From contig NC_092793.1 in NCBI RefSeq assembly GCF_918797505.1, positions 71,605,660 to 71,669,659 on the forward strand: a stretch of 64,000 nt of DNA. Direction: 5' to 3'. This document shows positions 45,516-57,476 of the stretch, one piece after another (position 1 is the first letter of the stretch; every line of letters starts with the position of its first letter). Source of the stretch: Bemisia tabaci. Lineage: Eukaryota; Arthropoda; Insecta; Hemiptera; Aleyrodidae. Made by a program: the position numbers and the translations under genes. The notes beneath the pieces are model-generated. The model searched no databases, was not told the DNA's origin, and saw only the letters and a program-made list of their open reading frames with translations.

Positions 45516-46377
45516 AAAAACCTCTGATTGTTGCGTTTTTGCAAATATAAAAGTGTTATTTTCTTAAACATGCTCGGAGATTTTTAGACAGTACAATAAA
45601 GCTATTCATTGTTCAAATTAAGCTATCGAGATGAAGGTATCAAGCGCTCGGCGAGTATTTTGCACGATCTGCAGACTGCGGAATTGTTTCCGGGGAGAGG
45701 GGGTGTTCTTGTCTACGCTCGAAGCGGAACGCGTTATCATCTTTTGATTTTCGTATTCCGGCCCACTGTTTCAACAACTTCCTTCCGGCTCTTTGAATGA
45801 AAGTCGCTCCGTAAAAAGTCGCCGCGTTCGAACAAGGAAATTTATATTTTTCGGGGAGCACACACTAACGATTGCCTATTTTCCATATCGATTTCGGTTA
45901 CTGGTTAAAGATATGTCTTCAAAAACGGATTCCAGACATAGGTAGTCAAGAAATTTAGCGTGCTTCTCTTACAAGTAAAGCACTTCAAAGCATGATTTTC
46001 TCCGTGGCAATGGTAACATCAATATCAACACACGTAGAAAATCTCATCTGAGGCCACTATCAACTGATCCGAGATCATGGGTGAAAGACCGCCAGGAGCA
46101 ATTGAACGTTTTATTTGAAGAAGAGTATAACCGCCTGAAGTCAAGTTCCATGCCAAATTTTCCACAGAAAAATTCCACAAAGGCATCACGGATATTCATA
46201 CCGCAATTTATTACCGATAATATTGCCACTATTTGCACCATCTGGCAACGTTGCCCTGATGCAAAACGGCTCGTTCAAACTCCGAGGATTTAATGGTAAA
46301 CACGATTGTAAATACAAGATAGAAAACCCTTCAGAACTAACAACCGCAGCAATACGTTGTGCCCGAGAAAACCAGAG
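45516..46377. other. No gene recognised
   Basis: Mixed composition. Frames of 62 to 82 codons overlap on both strands without motifs. Confidence 0.45.
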
Positions 46378-46640
46378 CGCCTGCAACGTTATGTGTATGC
46401 AACACGGACATTGCGAGAACACGAATAGTTGCATCCAGACCCAGCCATTGAAAAAGCCCGAGCGCCCTCAATTTTTTGTGTATGCAACACGGAAATCCCG
46501 AGAACACGAATAGTTGCATCCAGACCCAGCCATTGAAAAAGCCCGAGCGCCTTCAATTGTTTGTGTATGCAACACGGAAATCCCGAGAACACGAATAGTT
46601 GCATTCAGACCTAGCCATTGAAAAAACCCGAGCGCCTTCA
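46378..46640. repeat. 85-bp tandem repeat, 3 copies
   Basis: GTGTATGCAACACGG starts at 46393, 46478 and 46563, exactly 85 bp apart. Each is followed by GAGAACACGAATAGTTGCAT and CCATTGAAAAA. Copies differ at a few positions. 85 is not a multiple of 3, so frames rotate between copies. The 60- to 96-codon frames here are products of the repeat. Confidence 0.92.
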
Positions 46641-47767
46641 ATTTTTTCCGCTTCTAAGAACAAAATGTTACTTCCATTGCATTTGCACGTCCGCGTTGCA
46701 TGCAGTTTGAGCATTTAGTATAATTAAAAAAACAGGAATAAGTAAATTGATAATGAGTACGTACTATTCATGCAGCAGTTAATATCTTGACTTATTTTCA
46801 GCAATTGCACACTGAACCTTCTTCTGAATACTCTCATCGAATTTACTTGGGAGTATATGTAAAAATCGTATCCTATTAATTATTTATTATTTTCCGTGGG
46901 TTGCAGCTTTGCCAAATGATGCGATTCGCGGGTCCGTTATCGGCTAAAACGAACGGAATAACGGCCTATAGTGATCAGTAACACTATGATTAAGACGAAA
47001 AGACGGAAGTTTGTAGAGGATAACAGCATACCGGACTGTCAACTCACTTTTCCACAATAACGTTTCGCTACTATTCCGTAGGATTTCATGTACGCAATAC
47101 TGATAGTAGAAAGACGAGGAAACCTCCTGAAAAATATAGTAAAACTAATTGAGGAGTCCAAGGAATTTTGAACGCTAGGCACTTAAAAAACCGAGTAGTT
47201 CTCTATCCCTTCACTATTGAGCCCTACATGCAATTTGCAAGAAATGATTTTTACTTTGAAAATATCATCACCCTCGATCCCATGATTCAAGTATAAGGCT
47301 CAGATCATTCAAAAAATTTCAACAGACCTATACAACCGGGTGCTTCTATTATTTAAATAAATCCTAAAAATAGATAAAACACCTCCTTGGCCCTGAACAT
47401 AACTCTCCGGCACTAGTCAAGTAATTCAAGAAAATGAACTACCTTTGAAAAGCAACGAAGGAGGAAACAAATACATTAAAATCGCTCTCCGCCTCTGAGA
47501 TGATAACATACTAATAGGCAACAAGTACAAAAAGATGCTTTACATGGTTTTCACCGGAGATTAAAGTAAGAAAACAAGGCTTTTGAAAAACAATTTTGGG
47601 CTGATCTTAGGCTTCGATCGCTCCCGAAGCCATTAATTTGATTATTTTTTGGTTCCTTTCCTATTTAAAACCGAAGAAACCAAATTTTAGGACTTCATTC
47701 TCTATAAACGGACGACAAGAGCATGAACGATGGATCTAGTTGTTCGGAATCGTAACGCTTGAGCCCA
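46641..47767. other. No gene or element recognised
   Basis: AT-rich sequence without frames worth noting. Confidence 0.55.
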
Positions 47768-47862
47768 GAGGCTTCAAAGAGACTCATCGATTGCCCCGAC
47801 TTAAACCGCTGGCCAATGAGAGGGCCAGGAAAGGCATCGATGAACCTCTTTGAAGCCTCTAG
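47768..47862. mobile_element. Hairpin element, ~95 bp
   Basis: AGAGGCTTCAAAGAGACTCA, then TCGATTGCC, faces GGCATCGATGAACCTCTTTG, then AAGCCTCT. Arms are about 30 bp with few mismatches and a loop of about 35 bp. Confidence 0.65.
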
Positions 47863-48351
47863 TTTGATCGTCTGACACGGACTTTAGTCGAAGCAGTCAG
47901 TCCTGGTCGTGACGTAAGCACTAAAAAGAAGTCGATCCTAATTTACCACTTCTGCATGAAATCAGAACGGATTCTACCCATTCCTGGTTATAGCCTTTAG
48001 GTTATGTCCCATCTTTCCAAAAACGTATGGACTCTTATGGAGATGACGTAAAAAAGGTGTTTTCTTAACATTAAGAACCTAAGTTAACCGCTAAGTTAAG
48101 CTAAGTACTTTTAAACCGTATCCTTAGTCATGATTGACCGCATTAGCCATATATGCGGCTGAATCACGTATTCGATCGAGAAAAAAACAGTGAAAATGGA
48201 GCCACACACGGGAGGAAGAATGCAACCCGCCTTACGCATACATGGGAGAGGGGTGAAGAGGGGCTCGGGAGGACGTACTTACACATTAATAGGTTTTTCA
48301 AATAACCTGCAGCCTGAAAGTTGAAATTTTGCGTTTGTCGGGTGGACACAG

Positions 48352-49030
48352 ATGACATGGGCAGGCCCGCCACATCCCATCTCGGACCCTGGTACCAATT
48401 TTCTGGCCCGGGCCCCTAGCACAGGGGGGGATCCGGGGGGCCTCCCCCGGGAAATTTTTGAAATTTTAAATCTATTTGGACGCATCATGAAGCTCTTCTT
48501 ATGATGGAGATTTTCCATCAATTTCTGCAGAATAATTACGCCTTTTTGTTTACTTTCAGCACCAAAAACTTTCGAATTTTTGCATTCAAAACATCTATAA
48601 AATATTTTTTGAGGGGGCAGATGATAATTTTCAATTCTATGGGGAGCTGGGCCCCCCTGGACTCCCCTTTCGTACGTCTATGGCAAGGGAGTTAAGCCAT
48701 TGAAGTCGAGGATGCCCAGAAAGGAGCCTCTTAGCATCCGACAACGAAAGAAAATGAAACACAGTTACTAAAAATATCATTCTACATATACTCAAAATCT
48801 TGAAAATCTCTAAAAAAAGTAAGAAAAATTGTATAGTGCCCTAGCGTGTTTTTGAAACTTTATTCACCTTTTGCGGAATTTTTAGGGTAATTTTTTCACT
48901 TTTCCTTGCGAGACAAGGGTTACAAATGAATTCGTAGTGGTTTGTCACCTGCGTCACGGGCCCCTCCAGGGCCGGGGCCCCGGTACCGAGGACTCAGTAT
49001 CCCCCCCCTTGTGGCGGGCCTGGACATGGG
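48352..49030. mobile_element. Inverted-end repeat, family I, ~680 bp
   Basis: The left GACATGGGCAGGCCCGCCAC mirrors the right GTGGCGGGCCTGGACATGGG, and the inner CCTGGTACC / GGGCCCGGGCC blocks also pair. Inside are AAATTTTAAATCTATTTGGA and TTTTTGCATTCAAAACATCT. A partial relative is at 63166-63420. Frames of 64 to 80 codons over it are unsupported. Confidence 0.65.
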
Positions 49031-49224
49031 TAAAAAGGCGGAGCATCATTGGTCGGCTATGTCTTATCGCTGCTTTGTCGTGTCTAGGTACGTCAGGTGG
49101 AACTCACGACAAGCTAACGGCACCTCTTAAGTTTCCGACAGTATGTCGTCCATTCCACCTGACAAAAGCACTACAAAGCAGCGATAAGACATAACCGACC
49201 AATCACGCTCCGCCTTTTAACCTA
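49026..49224. mobile_element. Hairpin element, ~200 bp, arms ~80 bp
   Basis: The left arm TAAAAAGGCGGAGCATCATT and GGCTATGTCTTATCGCTGCT are mirrored on the right by AGCAGCGATAAGACATAACC and CCAATCACGCTCCGCCTTTT. CAGGTGGAA / TTCCACCTG pair close to the loop. The 62- and 85-codon frames on + are shadows. It touches the end of the family I element. Confidence 0.75.
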
Positions 49225-52200
49225 TGTCATCTATGTCGTCCCGACAGACAATTTTCAACAATCAGGCTGCAGGTATATGGAGAGTTGGTATTGGACGAGT
49301 GAACGCACACATGTTGACAACGGAGCAACCATATTTGTGTTGGTCTTTTCGAGTGATTCTCTCGAGGCGCGTGTTATGATAACCTCGCGATGTTTTTTCA
49401 CCCTACAGCTAAGAAACTAACTTTGCAGCGAGTGTATTACGACAAGGAATGGGAATAAAAATAAGAGGGAAAGAGGAATTTCCTTATGCATATACATAGG
49501 TTCTCGCTCACTCTCAAGCCCGAGTATTGCGGTTCAATGTCAATGTTCAACCCTTCCCGGCTGCCACTGTTCGTGATGTGTAATGTAAAGGAGAGAGCGG
49601 AGATCTTGGCAAGGAGAAAACCTGTCTCACGCCTATTTTTTCATTCCCAAGTTGGCGGGTGTAATTGAGTCATTCGCTCCTTAGAAGGCGTGAAAGGAAG
49701 AAAACCAAAGGCGGAGGGTCGTTAAAAGAGAATAGGCTAAGAGGAAGAGGGAAAAAATGAGAGTGAGAGGGAACTACCAAGAAGAAATATTACGTGCCTT
49801 ACAATTTTTGATGATTTTATAAAGATATTTTTAATCATGTGGTTTCCAAATCCAATTCTTGTTTTGTTGCTTTTCTTTCTCTCTCCGGACTCTTTCCTGG
49901 TCCCTCTGTTCCTTTTTTTCTCTCCTCTCTGGCACGGGTTATCACCGACGTTCGATTTATTCCTAATCCTTACTACAGCAGGCGCCAAGATCGGAATCCA
50001 AAAAGAGAATGCAAGTCCTACATTTCGTGGTAGACAGCTTTGGCATTTTATATTACTACTAGTATGATGAATGCTCCAAAGTCGATTGGTTTTTCCCCGA
50101 GCCACACGGTGTTTGGTGAACTTACATCTGTTAACTTGCCTCTGCAATTCTTGTTTTAGAGGCGAAAAAATAAGAACATGAAAAATATGGGTAATGCTTG
50201 TGAGGAATTTACACATTATTTTCACATCAGGCACGGAGGAGGGAGGGGGGGCTTCTAACCATCTCAGGGAATGAATAACTATAACCAATAACAACTGGAT
50301 CGCAAAAAGGAAAACGAACCAGCATGATTAGGTAATGTTTTCAAAATCGTGCAAAGTCTTCTCCTTTTTTTAAAAAAACTTTAAACCTTAAAATTTACTC
50401 TCTTAATTTCCTTTAAAATTGAAATTTTTTTGGTGGGAGCAAAGCCTAATTGCCTTTCTGGGAGATTGGTTACATAAGTATGAAGTGACAACATTTTTAC
50501 AATACTGTGATTGCGCTACTTCCTTTTGTTAAATGCGACCTAACTGTTATCCGAAGGTCCTTCCAAAATTTGTCGAAATCGATTTCAAACTTTTTTTTCC
50601 TGTAACGAAAAAATGGTGAAAATAAGACGGTTCCCTCTTACGAACATATAAGCCACTCTCGCGGTGGCACTTTCTAAAGCTCTGCAACGCCTTACCGCTA
50701 CATTGCTACAGCCTTGTATCATCCTAGAACCCCTTAAGGAGATGACACTTCCTCATTTCGTGTTAACTACCTATCACCACCTTTCAAATGGTCGTCCTAA
50801 ATCAAACGCATATTCCTATCGGATAACGCTCTGTCCTTAGCAAAAAATTTGTCAGTTACTATTCAGACTATACATCGTAACCGCAAATCTTTTTTTAACG
50901 GAAGACGTTTCATACCTTTAGCGAGTGTAATAGTTAATGGAATAAATAAAATATTTGCTCGTGGGTGAAATAAGAGAATGACGTGAGATAAAAAAATATA
51001 AATTTGATTAAAATCTGTTTTCAAAACTCTTAATTCTATCTGCAGTATATCTTCAAAAGCCAGTTTTGCGGAGTTCATACGCATTTCAGCGCTTCCGGAG
51101 ATCTCAACATGAATTTATGTGCTACTTCGTAAGTTTTTCCAAAGCATTCGATCATTCGTGCGTTGCTTCCCGGGCAATCTAGCAAACCGGTGCTTTTTAA
51201 CAGAGGCTGCAATTTTTGTTTACCTCAGGTCATGGTAAATATAATCTAAGATATTTTAATGATGGCATCAACTCGTTGACGAGAGAAAAAAGGAAAGCTG
51301 GAAAAATATTTTGAAAGTTTCTGATTTACGCGATTACTATACGTACTGACTTAAACTCCGATACCTATACGATGTTGCGTATCTATAATGCTTGCAGTCT
51401 GTCTTCCGTGACTCCGAAATTTTCGGATTCATCGATTGAAATAAACATTCTAAGAGATCCAATTTAAATTGAATAATGTGTTGAAAATCAAATTAAATAG
51501 TACATCACCTTGCAAAATAGATAAGCAGCAGAGGAGAGAAGATGCGAAACGCACAGTTGAATGCATCGTTGCATTGAATGCAAAATTCCGGTGGAGAGAG
51601 AAAGTTCACTAATTTACTAGAAAACACTGTCAGGTGGTAATTTATTTTTATTGGTGTCTATTCGATTTTACCCACAAATAGTGCATCTGAAACTCAAATG
51701 GCGAAACGATTTTCTTTTCGTACCACGATATTTTTGTGGTGTCTGTGTTAAAGTTCCTAAATTATTTCACCTGCGAAGCATTCATGCACGATTAGTATAC
51801 TTAATTTTTAACTACTTTTCAAATTCAAACGGTGGAATAACTAGCAACATTAACAGCTATTGGCTGCGCAGAAATAAGAAGGTCAAAGATTAAACTGTCA
51901 AGATTCAGAAGAGTCATAATTTCTGTTGACACGGACACGGAAACCTACTTAAGATAAAAATGAATTTTTCAAGGAGTATGGCCGAGGAGAAAAGAGAAAT
52001 ATTTTTCAGTTCCATCTGCAACGAGAGAGAGTGAGGGTTGCATTAAATTCTTTATTTAAATCAAAGACTAACAACTTTGTAACCATGAATAATAAAAAAA
52101 CAAGCCAAGTAGGAAACGAAAAAATATTGGCAACATAAAGCTGACTCTAAAAATCTTAGAACAATACTTCGTCCAATTTAAAGTTTTACGATAATTAGGA

Positions 52201-52231
52201 GAGATATCAAGCACAATGAAAAATCATTAAT
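49225..52231. other. No gene recognised; longest open frame of the window inside
   Basis: The minus frame 49737-50294 (185 codons) is the longest in the window. It shows no domain I know, is biased (S/R/K-rich with a poly-S end), and lies over an A/G-rich tract (49740-49930). Plus frames overlap it. I treat it as chance until a search says otherwise. Nothing else recognised to 52231. Confidence 0.4.
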
Positions 52232-52262
52232 TTTTTTATTTCTTCTTTCTCTCTCTCTTTTT

Positions 52263-52296
<34 letters not shown>

Positions 52297-52304
52297 TTCC
52301 TTTG
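52232..52304. repeat. (TTTC)n microsatellite
   Basis: A pyrimidine tract made of CTCTCT, then about nine TTTC units and a TTCC tail. Confidence 0.95.
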
Positions 52305-53266
52305 ATTATTTATTTCTTTTCAAGTTACTTTCAATTTGAAAAATTGGTTTGCTTTTAACGAGAAAAATATAACAATGAAAATTATTTTTGATTCATGATA
52401 GATACACACTATTTAGAAGGTACTTCTTCTGCAGAAAGAAAAACCCGTCAGGAAAAAATTAATTTTCCTATCATGATAAAATGTACACAGACCTTGATCC
52501 TTTCATAAGATCAGGAGGAACTCGTAGAAAACCCCAAAACTCAATTTTCAGCGCTTCAGTATTTTGGCCTTTCAACGAAATTTTACCCCAAACTTTTAGG
52601 ACACAAACATTAAAATAATTTATTTAGAGACTACTGAAAGAAACTAAAAAATATTTCTCATTCATCCTCAAAAAAATTATGGTGTCGAAAATTGTGACAA
52701 ACTTTGTTGATTAAAAAGGCCCAACACCTTCAAGTCCCACTCAGAAATTAAAATGAAATTATCGACAAAGGAGAAAAACCGTCCATGGTTTCAAAATAGA
52801 TGCTAACTTATTTTTTAGAACGTTATTAAAAGAAAACAGTCGTCCTCTAGATACTAGCCGAAATGCCAACGAAAACTTTAAGATCGCACAAACATGATAA
52901 ACCACGAAAAAAAATTTGAGCAGGCATTCCGCGAGCAACTTATCCACACGTTAGTACAGCGAAAGGAAATCGCGACGAAATCTCGCCGAAAATGCAAAAG
53001 GAAACGTTAAAGCTCAGAAACCACGTCACCACGTGGGGCTGTTCCAACCCCGAATAGCACGAGGGCGCCCTCAGTCGAGCGCTGGCCCTATGATCGCGCA
53101 TGGCATCCCCTCCTACCCTGGCCCGTTTCATCCCCAACATCCAACATTGTACAGCGATTTAGCGCCCAGAAATTGGCGCATTATCTTTCAGATCTCGAAT
53201 TTTCGGGTGATCTAAGTCAGCTTGTACCGCGAGATCCTTGAAAAAGGACCGAGGCTTCGGAACAGA
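52305..53266. other. No gene or element recognised
   Basis: AT-rich up to about 52960, then a GC-richer patch (53030-53130) with 60- to 66-codon frames on both strands and no motif. Confidence 0.5.
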
Positions 53267-53503
53267 CACCAGAAAGAAAGTTCGCTTGGATCTAGATTCC
53301 AGTTTCTTAAAAACATTGACAAGAAAAAATACTCTTGATTTAATCGGATTTTTGCTTGAATCAAAAGGAAATCCGCTTACATCAAGAAACTTGACTCTTC
53401 GATTCGAGGAAAAATCCGATAGAACCAAGAGTATTTTTTCTTGTCAATGTTATTAAGAGTGTGGACTATAGATCCGAGCGGGTTTTTTTTTTTTTTTACA
53501 GTG
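53267..53503. mobile_element. MITE family A, copy 2
   Basis: The tips have decayed to CACCAGAAAGAAAG and TTTTTTTTTACAGTG. Inside, TTGGATCTAGATTCCAG, ACATTGACAAGAAAAAATAC and CTCTTGATT match family A in order. Frames of 72 and 89 codons on the two strands are shadows. Confidence 0.8.
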
Positions 53504-53714
53504 GAAGGTTTCTCCGGTAGTAATTTTAAATGAGTAGAAAAAAATATTCGGTTTTTTATTGCCATCCGCGAGGACTCATTTCACGGGGCAAATTCCATAG
53601 CTTGGTGTTAAATCGCAGTAAATCTGATTCTGATACGCTTATTTAAGGAGAGTGAACCTGGGAAAACTCATGGTGGATCTGATGGTGTTAACTTCATACA
53701 TATACATACTTTTT

Positions 53715-53878
53715 CTACCTCTCCTTCTCTATTGCTAATGATTAATATATATATTATTCTACCTCTTCTTCTCTATTGCTAATGATTAATATAAATATAT
53801 TATTCTACCTCTCCTTCTCTATTGCTAATGATTGATATATATATTATTCTACCTCTCCTTCCCTATTGCAAATAATAC
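53715..53878. repeat. ~45-bp tandem repeat, 3.6 copies
   Basis: CTACCTCTCCTTCTCTATTG starts at 53715, 53759, 53805 and 53849 (spacings 44, 46, 44). Each is followed by CTAATGATTAATATATA-like sequence, and length differences fall in the AT part. Confidence 0.92.
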
Positions 53879-54003
53879 CTATACATCGTTAGTCAATATT
53901 CGGAAATTGGGCATGATGATAGCGAAAGGTCACTAATATACATTGATACGAGAAAATTTGTTAATAATGTACGGATTCAAATTCGTACGACAGTAAATAT
54001 ATA

Positions 54004-54264
54004 AAAATTCTGAAACTCTTCACCTCTCTTAATTTAAAAATCTAAATTTTCGTATGTACTCCCATTTTCAAATTTCTCTATAAAGACGTTAATAGCCTGT
54101 GACGCTGAACGTCTTAAAATATACTAAGAAACTAACATAGTTAGTATATTTTGAGACATTCAGCGTCACAGGCTATTAACGTCTTTACAGAGAATTTTGA
54201 AAATAGGGGTATATACGAAAATTTAGATTTTTAAATTAAGAGAGGTGAAGAGTTTCAGAATTTT
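54004..54264. mobile_element. Long hairpin, 261 bp, arms ~124 bp
   Basis: AAATTCTGAAACTCTTCACC through to CTTAAAATATACTAA on the left is mirrored by TTAGTATATTTTGAGACATT through to GGTGAAGAGTTTCAGAATTT on the right. The loop is about 13 bp (54128-54140). Only a handful of mismatches. Confidence 0.88.
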
Positions 54265-55032
54265 GGTACAAATATATAGTTAGTTAGTTATTTAATTTTA
54301 TTTAACGACGATCGACACATATTTATGTGTCCTTATACAGATACATATTACGTAGTAATTTACGCTAGTATAATACGTATCTGATACATACTTAATAAAA
54401 TACGATAAAAAAAAGCAAGTATATCGATGGCTAAAGTATACGAGACCGCGTATCTCCGTTTGTTACGTTCTCAACTTCCCGTCATACTTTATTTTGTCGT
54501 TCGGAAACTAATCGACGTAATTTCTTGGATACAAATTTTTAAGAGCGGCCTGAGACAATGATTACAGCGGAAAAACAAGGAAGAAAAACGGGAAACAAGG
54601 CTAAAGTACACAATTTAGGAAAATCGAGAAGATCCGACTCAAAACTTAGTCATTTTCAGTCGGAAATACAACAAAAATTTAAAAAAAAACGATGAGAACC
54701 TGAGCCCTACGTGGTAGTGGCCGGGATTGTGTATTTCAGCCTTGTAGCCTTGTTTTTCCCCTCTTGTTTTTCCACGTAATTTCTTGGACACTTCCTTGAT
54801 TTTTCTTTCCTGTTAGTAGAAATATTCGGTATAAATTTCAAGCTATAAAATTGATGCTGATGACTCTCCGTGAAAGTGACGACCCCCCCACGGCCGGCGA
54901 GGAGGTGACTTTAAGAGAATTCGCTTATTTCGCATTGTGTTTTGAATTTCTTTTAAATTGTTACTACAGCTCGTCAGAAAGCTGAAAGTTGCGATTTTTG
55001 AACGCTTGTTACAGATTGTCCCTATCTATCTG
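54265..55032. other. No gene or element recognised
   Basis: AT-rich sequence without notable frames. Confidence 0.5.
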
Positions 55033-55264
55033 CACTGGAAAAAAAACACATTGGATCTAGAGTCCAGGCTCTTAAAAACATCGACAAGAAAAAGTACTCT
55101 TGATTCAATCAGAATCTAGCTTAAATCAAGAACAAAGCCTCTTAATTTAAGCGGATTTCGTTTTGATTCAAGCAAAAATCCGACTGAATCAAGAGTATTT
55201 TTTCTTGTCAATTTTTTCAAGAGTCTGGACTCTACATCCAATGTGTTTTTTTTTTTCCCCCGTG
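55033..55264. mobile_element. MITE family A, copy 3
   Basis: The left tip CACTGGAAAAAAAACACATT is identical to copy 1. The right tip has decayed to TTTTTTCCCCCGTG. The interior closely matches copy 1, including AATCAGAATCTAGCTTAAATC. The 68-codon minus frame is a shadow. Confidence 0.85.
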
Positions 55265-55850
55265 TGGATTTAGCAGGTATTGAATACGTAAACTTACTTC
55301 CTGGACGACCCTCGTATTTCACCCTTCGAAAGCTACGGGATTTACCGGTGATGAGTTAGGGGGAGGGGAGGGGGTCTCACATCCGACTGAAGTAGGTCAG
55401 TTTTGTCTTTCCGGAGAGAAGATGAGTTTAAACTACGTGAAGAGGAATTGCCAAAGATTTAGAATGTTTCAGTAAAACCACGGTTAAGCTTGTAAAAGAG
55501 CAGAAGAGGAGCAGAAGGAAGGAGTGTATGAGAATTCATTCACTGCCTTCACTAAAATTGACCGGAATTCCGTTAAGAACCACATCAATCCGACCCTACA
55601 TATTTGGAACCCTGTACTCATGTTGAGATGACCCGCAAGTCCATCCCTCCCCCTCGCTCCAACTTGTGTTGTGTACGTACAGTCCTCAGTCCCTGGGGCT
55701 TCAACAGGCCGCCAGTCTCGGCTAATGTTTTCCCTCTACGTGAGTGCTTTTTAAAGAGAGGATCGTTTGGGGTGCGGTTTTTAGAAGTTTTTAACCCTGA
55801 TTTTTTGACCCATACCTTTTCTTGAGTTCCCTACAGCTCCAACGACCTTT
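55265..55850. other. No gene or element recognised
   Basis: Mixed composition. The 73-codon frame at 55604-55825 lacks motifs. Confidence 0.5.
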
Positions 55851-56305
55851 AAGTATTTTTATTCTTAGCAAATTTTCTCTACCAAACGAACATTGAACTT
55901 GAGGCTGGACGATTCGAAACTCTTCCTTTATTCATGCATCCCTGGAAAAAAACACATTGGATTTAGAGTCCAGACTCTTGAAAACATTGACAAGAAAAGG
56001 ACTCTTGATTCAAGCAGATTTAAGCTTAAATCAAAAGGAAATCCGCTCAAATTAAGAGGCTCGGTTCTCGATTTAAGCTTAAATCTGATTGAATCAAGAG
56101 TATTATTTCTTGTCGATGTTTTTAAGAGTCAGGACTCTAGACACAATGTGTTTTTTTTCCAGTGATCAAATACTAGGAGAACACGATGTTATTATTTGAA
56201 ATGAACCGAACTACTCTGAATTTTCTAAAATTGATTTGTAAACATTTTTTTTTCGTATGTCGTTAACACAGATGCGATCTCAATATAACCAGAAGCTAAT
56301 CCATC
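55851..56305 (+). repeat. Duplicated segment, copy 1 (carries a MITE)
   Basis: The flanks (55851-55940 and 56165-56305) match 63776-64000 almost base for base: AAGTATTTTTATTC, CCAAACGAACATTGAACTTG, ATTATTTGAAATGAACCG and GTCGTTAACAC. The MITE at 55941-56164 is absent in the other copy. The duplication stops near 56305 only because the partner meets the window edge, so it may be longer. Confidence 0.92.
55941..56164. mobile_element. MITE family A, copy 4, with defined empty site
   Basis: The ends CCTGGAAAAAAACACATTGG and AATGTGTTTTTTTTCCAGTG frame the usual A interior. ATC flanks both ends (55938-55940 and 56165-56167), while the paralogous empty site at 63861-63863 has ATC once. This gives good support for a 3-bp target duplication. 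Confidence 0.9.
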
Positions 56306-56747
56306 TGACGCACGGAAGCGCAAGTCACTCAGACTCTTAATCCCTCAGCCATCAAAGCTTCTCAATTCCGAGTTCCGCAGAAATTCACGGTTGAAAGGAG
56401 AATGACGGCGGCAAGGTATCCTATTCAGTACCAGGGGGCGTCATAAAGCAACAAATATGATTGTTTGTATAACTGTCTTGGTGTTGACAAAAATACGTAA
56501 CTATTATTCGAGAATTTTATTATTAGTTACTTTAAAGTGCATAATCTGTTGTGGTTATGATAAAGAGAGAAGATTCTAAACGATAATTGGTCAGTTGCGC
56601 TAGTAACAATATCTTGGTTTCATGATTTAAGCTTGAAGATTAGTGAAAAAATACTTAAATTCGTCGGAACGCCAATCTTCTGCGTCCAACACTAACGGAG
56701 ATATCGCTCATCGAAAAACACGGCGTTTGTTGTCGTCCATCGCGGCG
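56306..56747. other. No gene or element recognised
   Basis: AT-rich sequence with no frames of note. Confidence 0.5.
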
Positions 56748-56988
56748 CACAGTGGATCGAGTCAATGCGGGTGAGGTCGGACAAAATTTGAAAACTTTAA
56801 AAGCTTCTAACTCCGTTCCTACAAAACTTTGAGGTGTTAAAAGTGAACATTTGTTCCATTGGTTTCCTCGTGAAATACTCTTCCAGAAGCACCCCTTAAA
56901 ATTTAAAATGTGACGAATTAAACATCAAAATTTGCAGTAATGGTTAAAAATTTCATGTCCGACCTCTCTGATTGACTCGATCAGTGGA
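56748..56988. mobile_element. MITE family B, copy 3
   Basis: The left tip CACAGTGGATCGAGTCAATG is intact. The right tip is damaged (GACTCGATCAGTGG instead of GACTCGATCCACTGTG). The interior matches copy 2: AGCACCCCTTAAAATTTAAA, AACATCAAAATTTGCA and TTCATGTCCGACCTCTC. Confidence 0.82.
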
Positions 56989-57169
56989 TATTTAGTTACT
57001 CGTTAATTGTCCTATTATTTAATTTAAATTTGCAAAAACAGGAAGTAAGTAAGATCGGATATTTCATGTGGGGTGACGAATTATCATTTTGAACTTTTGA
57101 TTTATCAATTTAAAATATGTTTATTTTAATTTTTAATAAGATTAGTCAGCCCAAAATTTATAGTAAATC

Positions 57170-57202
57170 TATGTTTATGCTATGTTTATGCTATGTTTAT
57201 GC
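57170..57202. repeat. 11-bp tandem repeat, 3 copies
   Basis: TATGTTTATGC three times in a row, exact. Confidence 0.9.
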
Positions 57203-57220
57203 ACAGTCGTGCGGCGGTTC

Positions 57221-57345
57221 GGTGGTGCACACCATGGTCCTCTCACCTTAGAGTCATCAATTTGCAATACGCACATTTTTCAACAGTTGCTCGCCTTTCA
57301 ACACCGATGAACCCAGGGCGGAAGAGACCATGGTATGCACTACCG
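57221..57345. repeat. Short-arm inverted repeat
   Basis: GGTGGTGCACACCATGGTCC faces GAGACCATGGTATGCACTACC across about 80 bp. A possible small TIR element. Confidence 0.4.
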
Positions 57346-57476
57346 CGGTAAATGACGTCATACATCTTGTTTATCGTAAGCGATATTTCCGTTAAGAGAG
57401 GACAAAAAAAGTTGGCGTTTAAAAGGATCTATTACTATGGTATAAGCTCCGACACTTCCTAAAATTGCTTAATGGT

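Noticed and set aside
49737..50294. Longest open frame, minus strand, 185 codons
   Set aside because: No domain or motif recognised, composition is biased (S/R/K, poly-S end), it lies over a purine-rich tract, and other frames overlap it. A protein search and RNA evidence would be needed to revive it.
50640..50760. Another LINE 3' end on the minus strand
   Set aside because: The GTTGCAGAGC-like word resembles the LINE tail, but the similarity is too weak and no protein motif is present.
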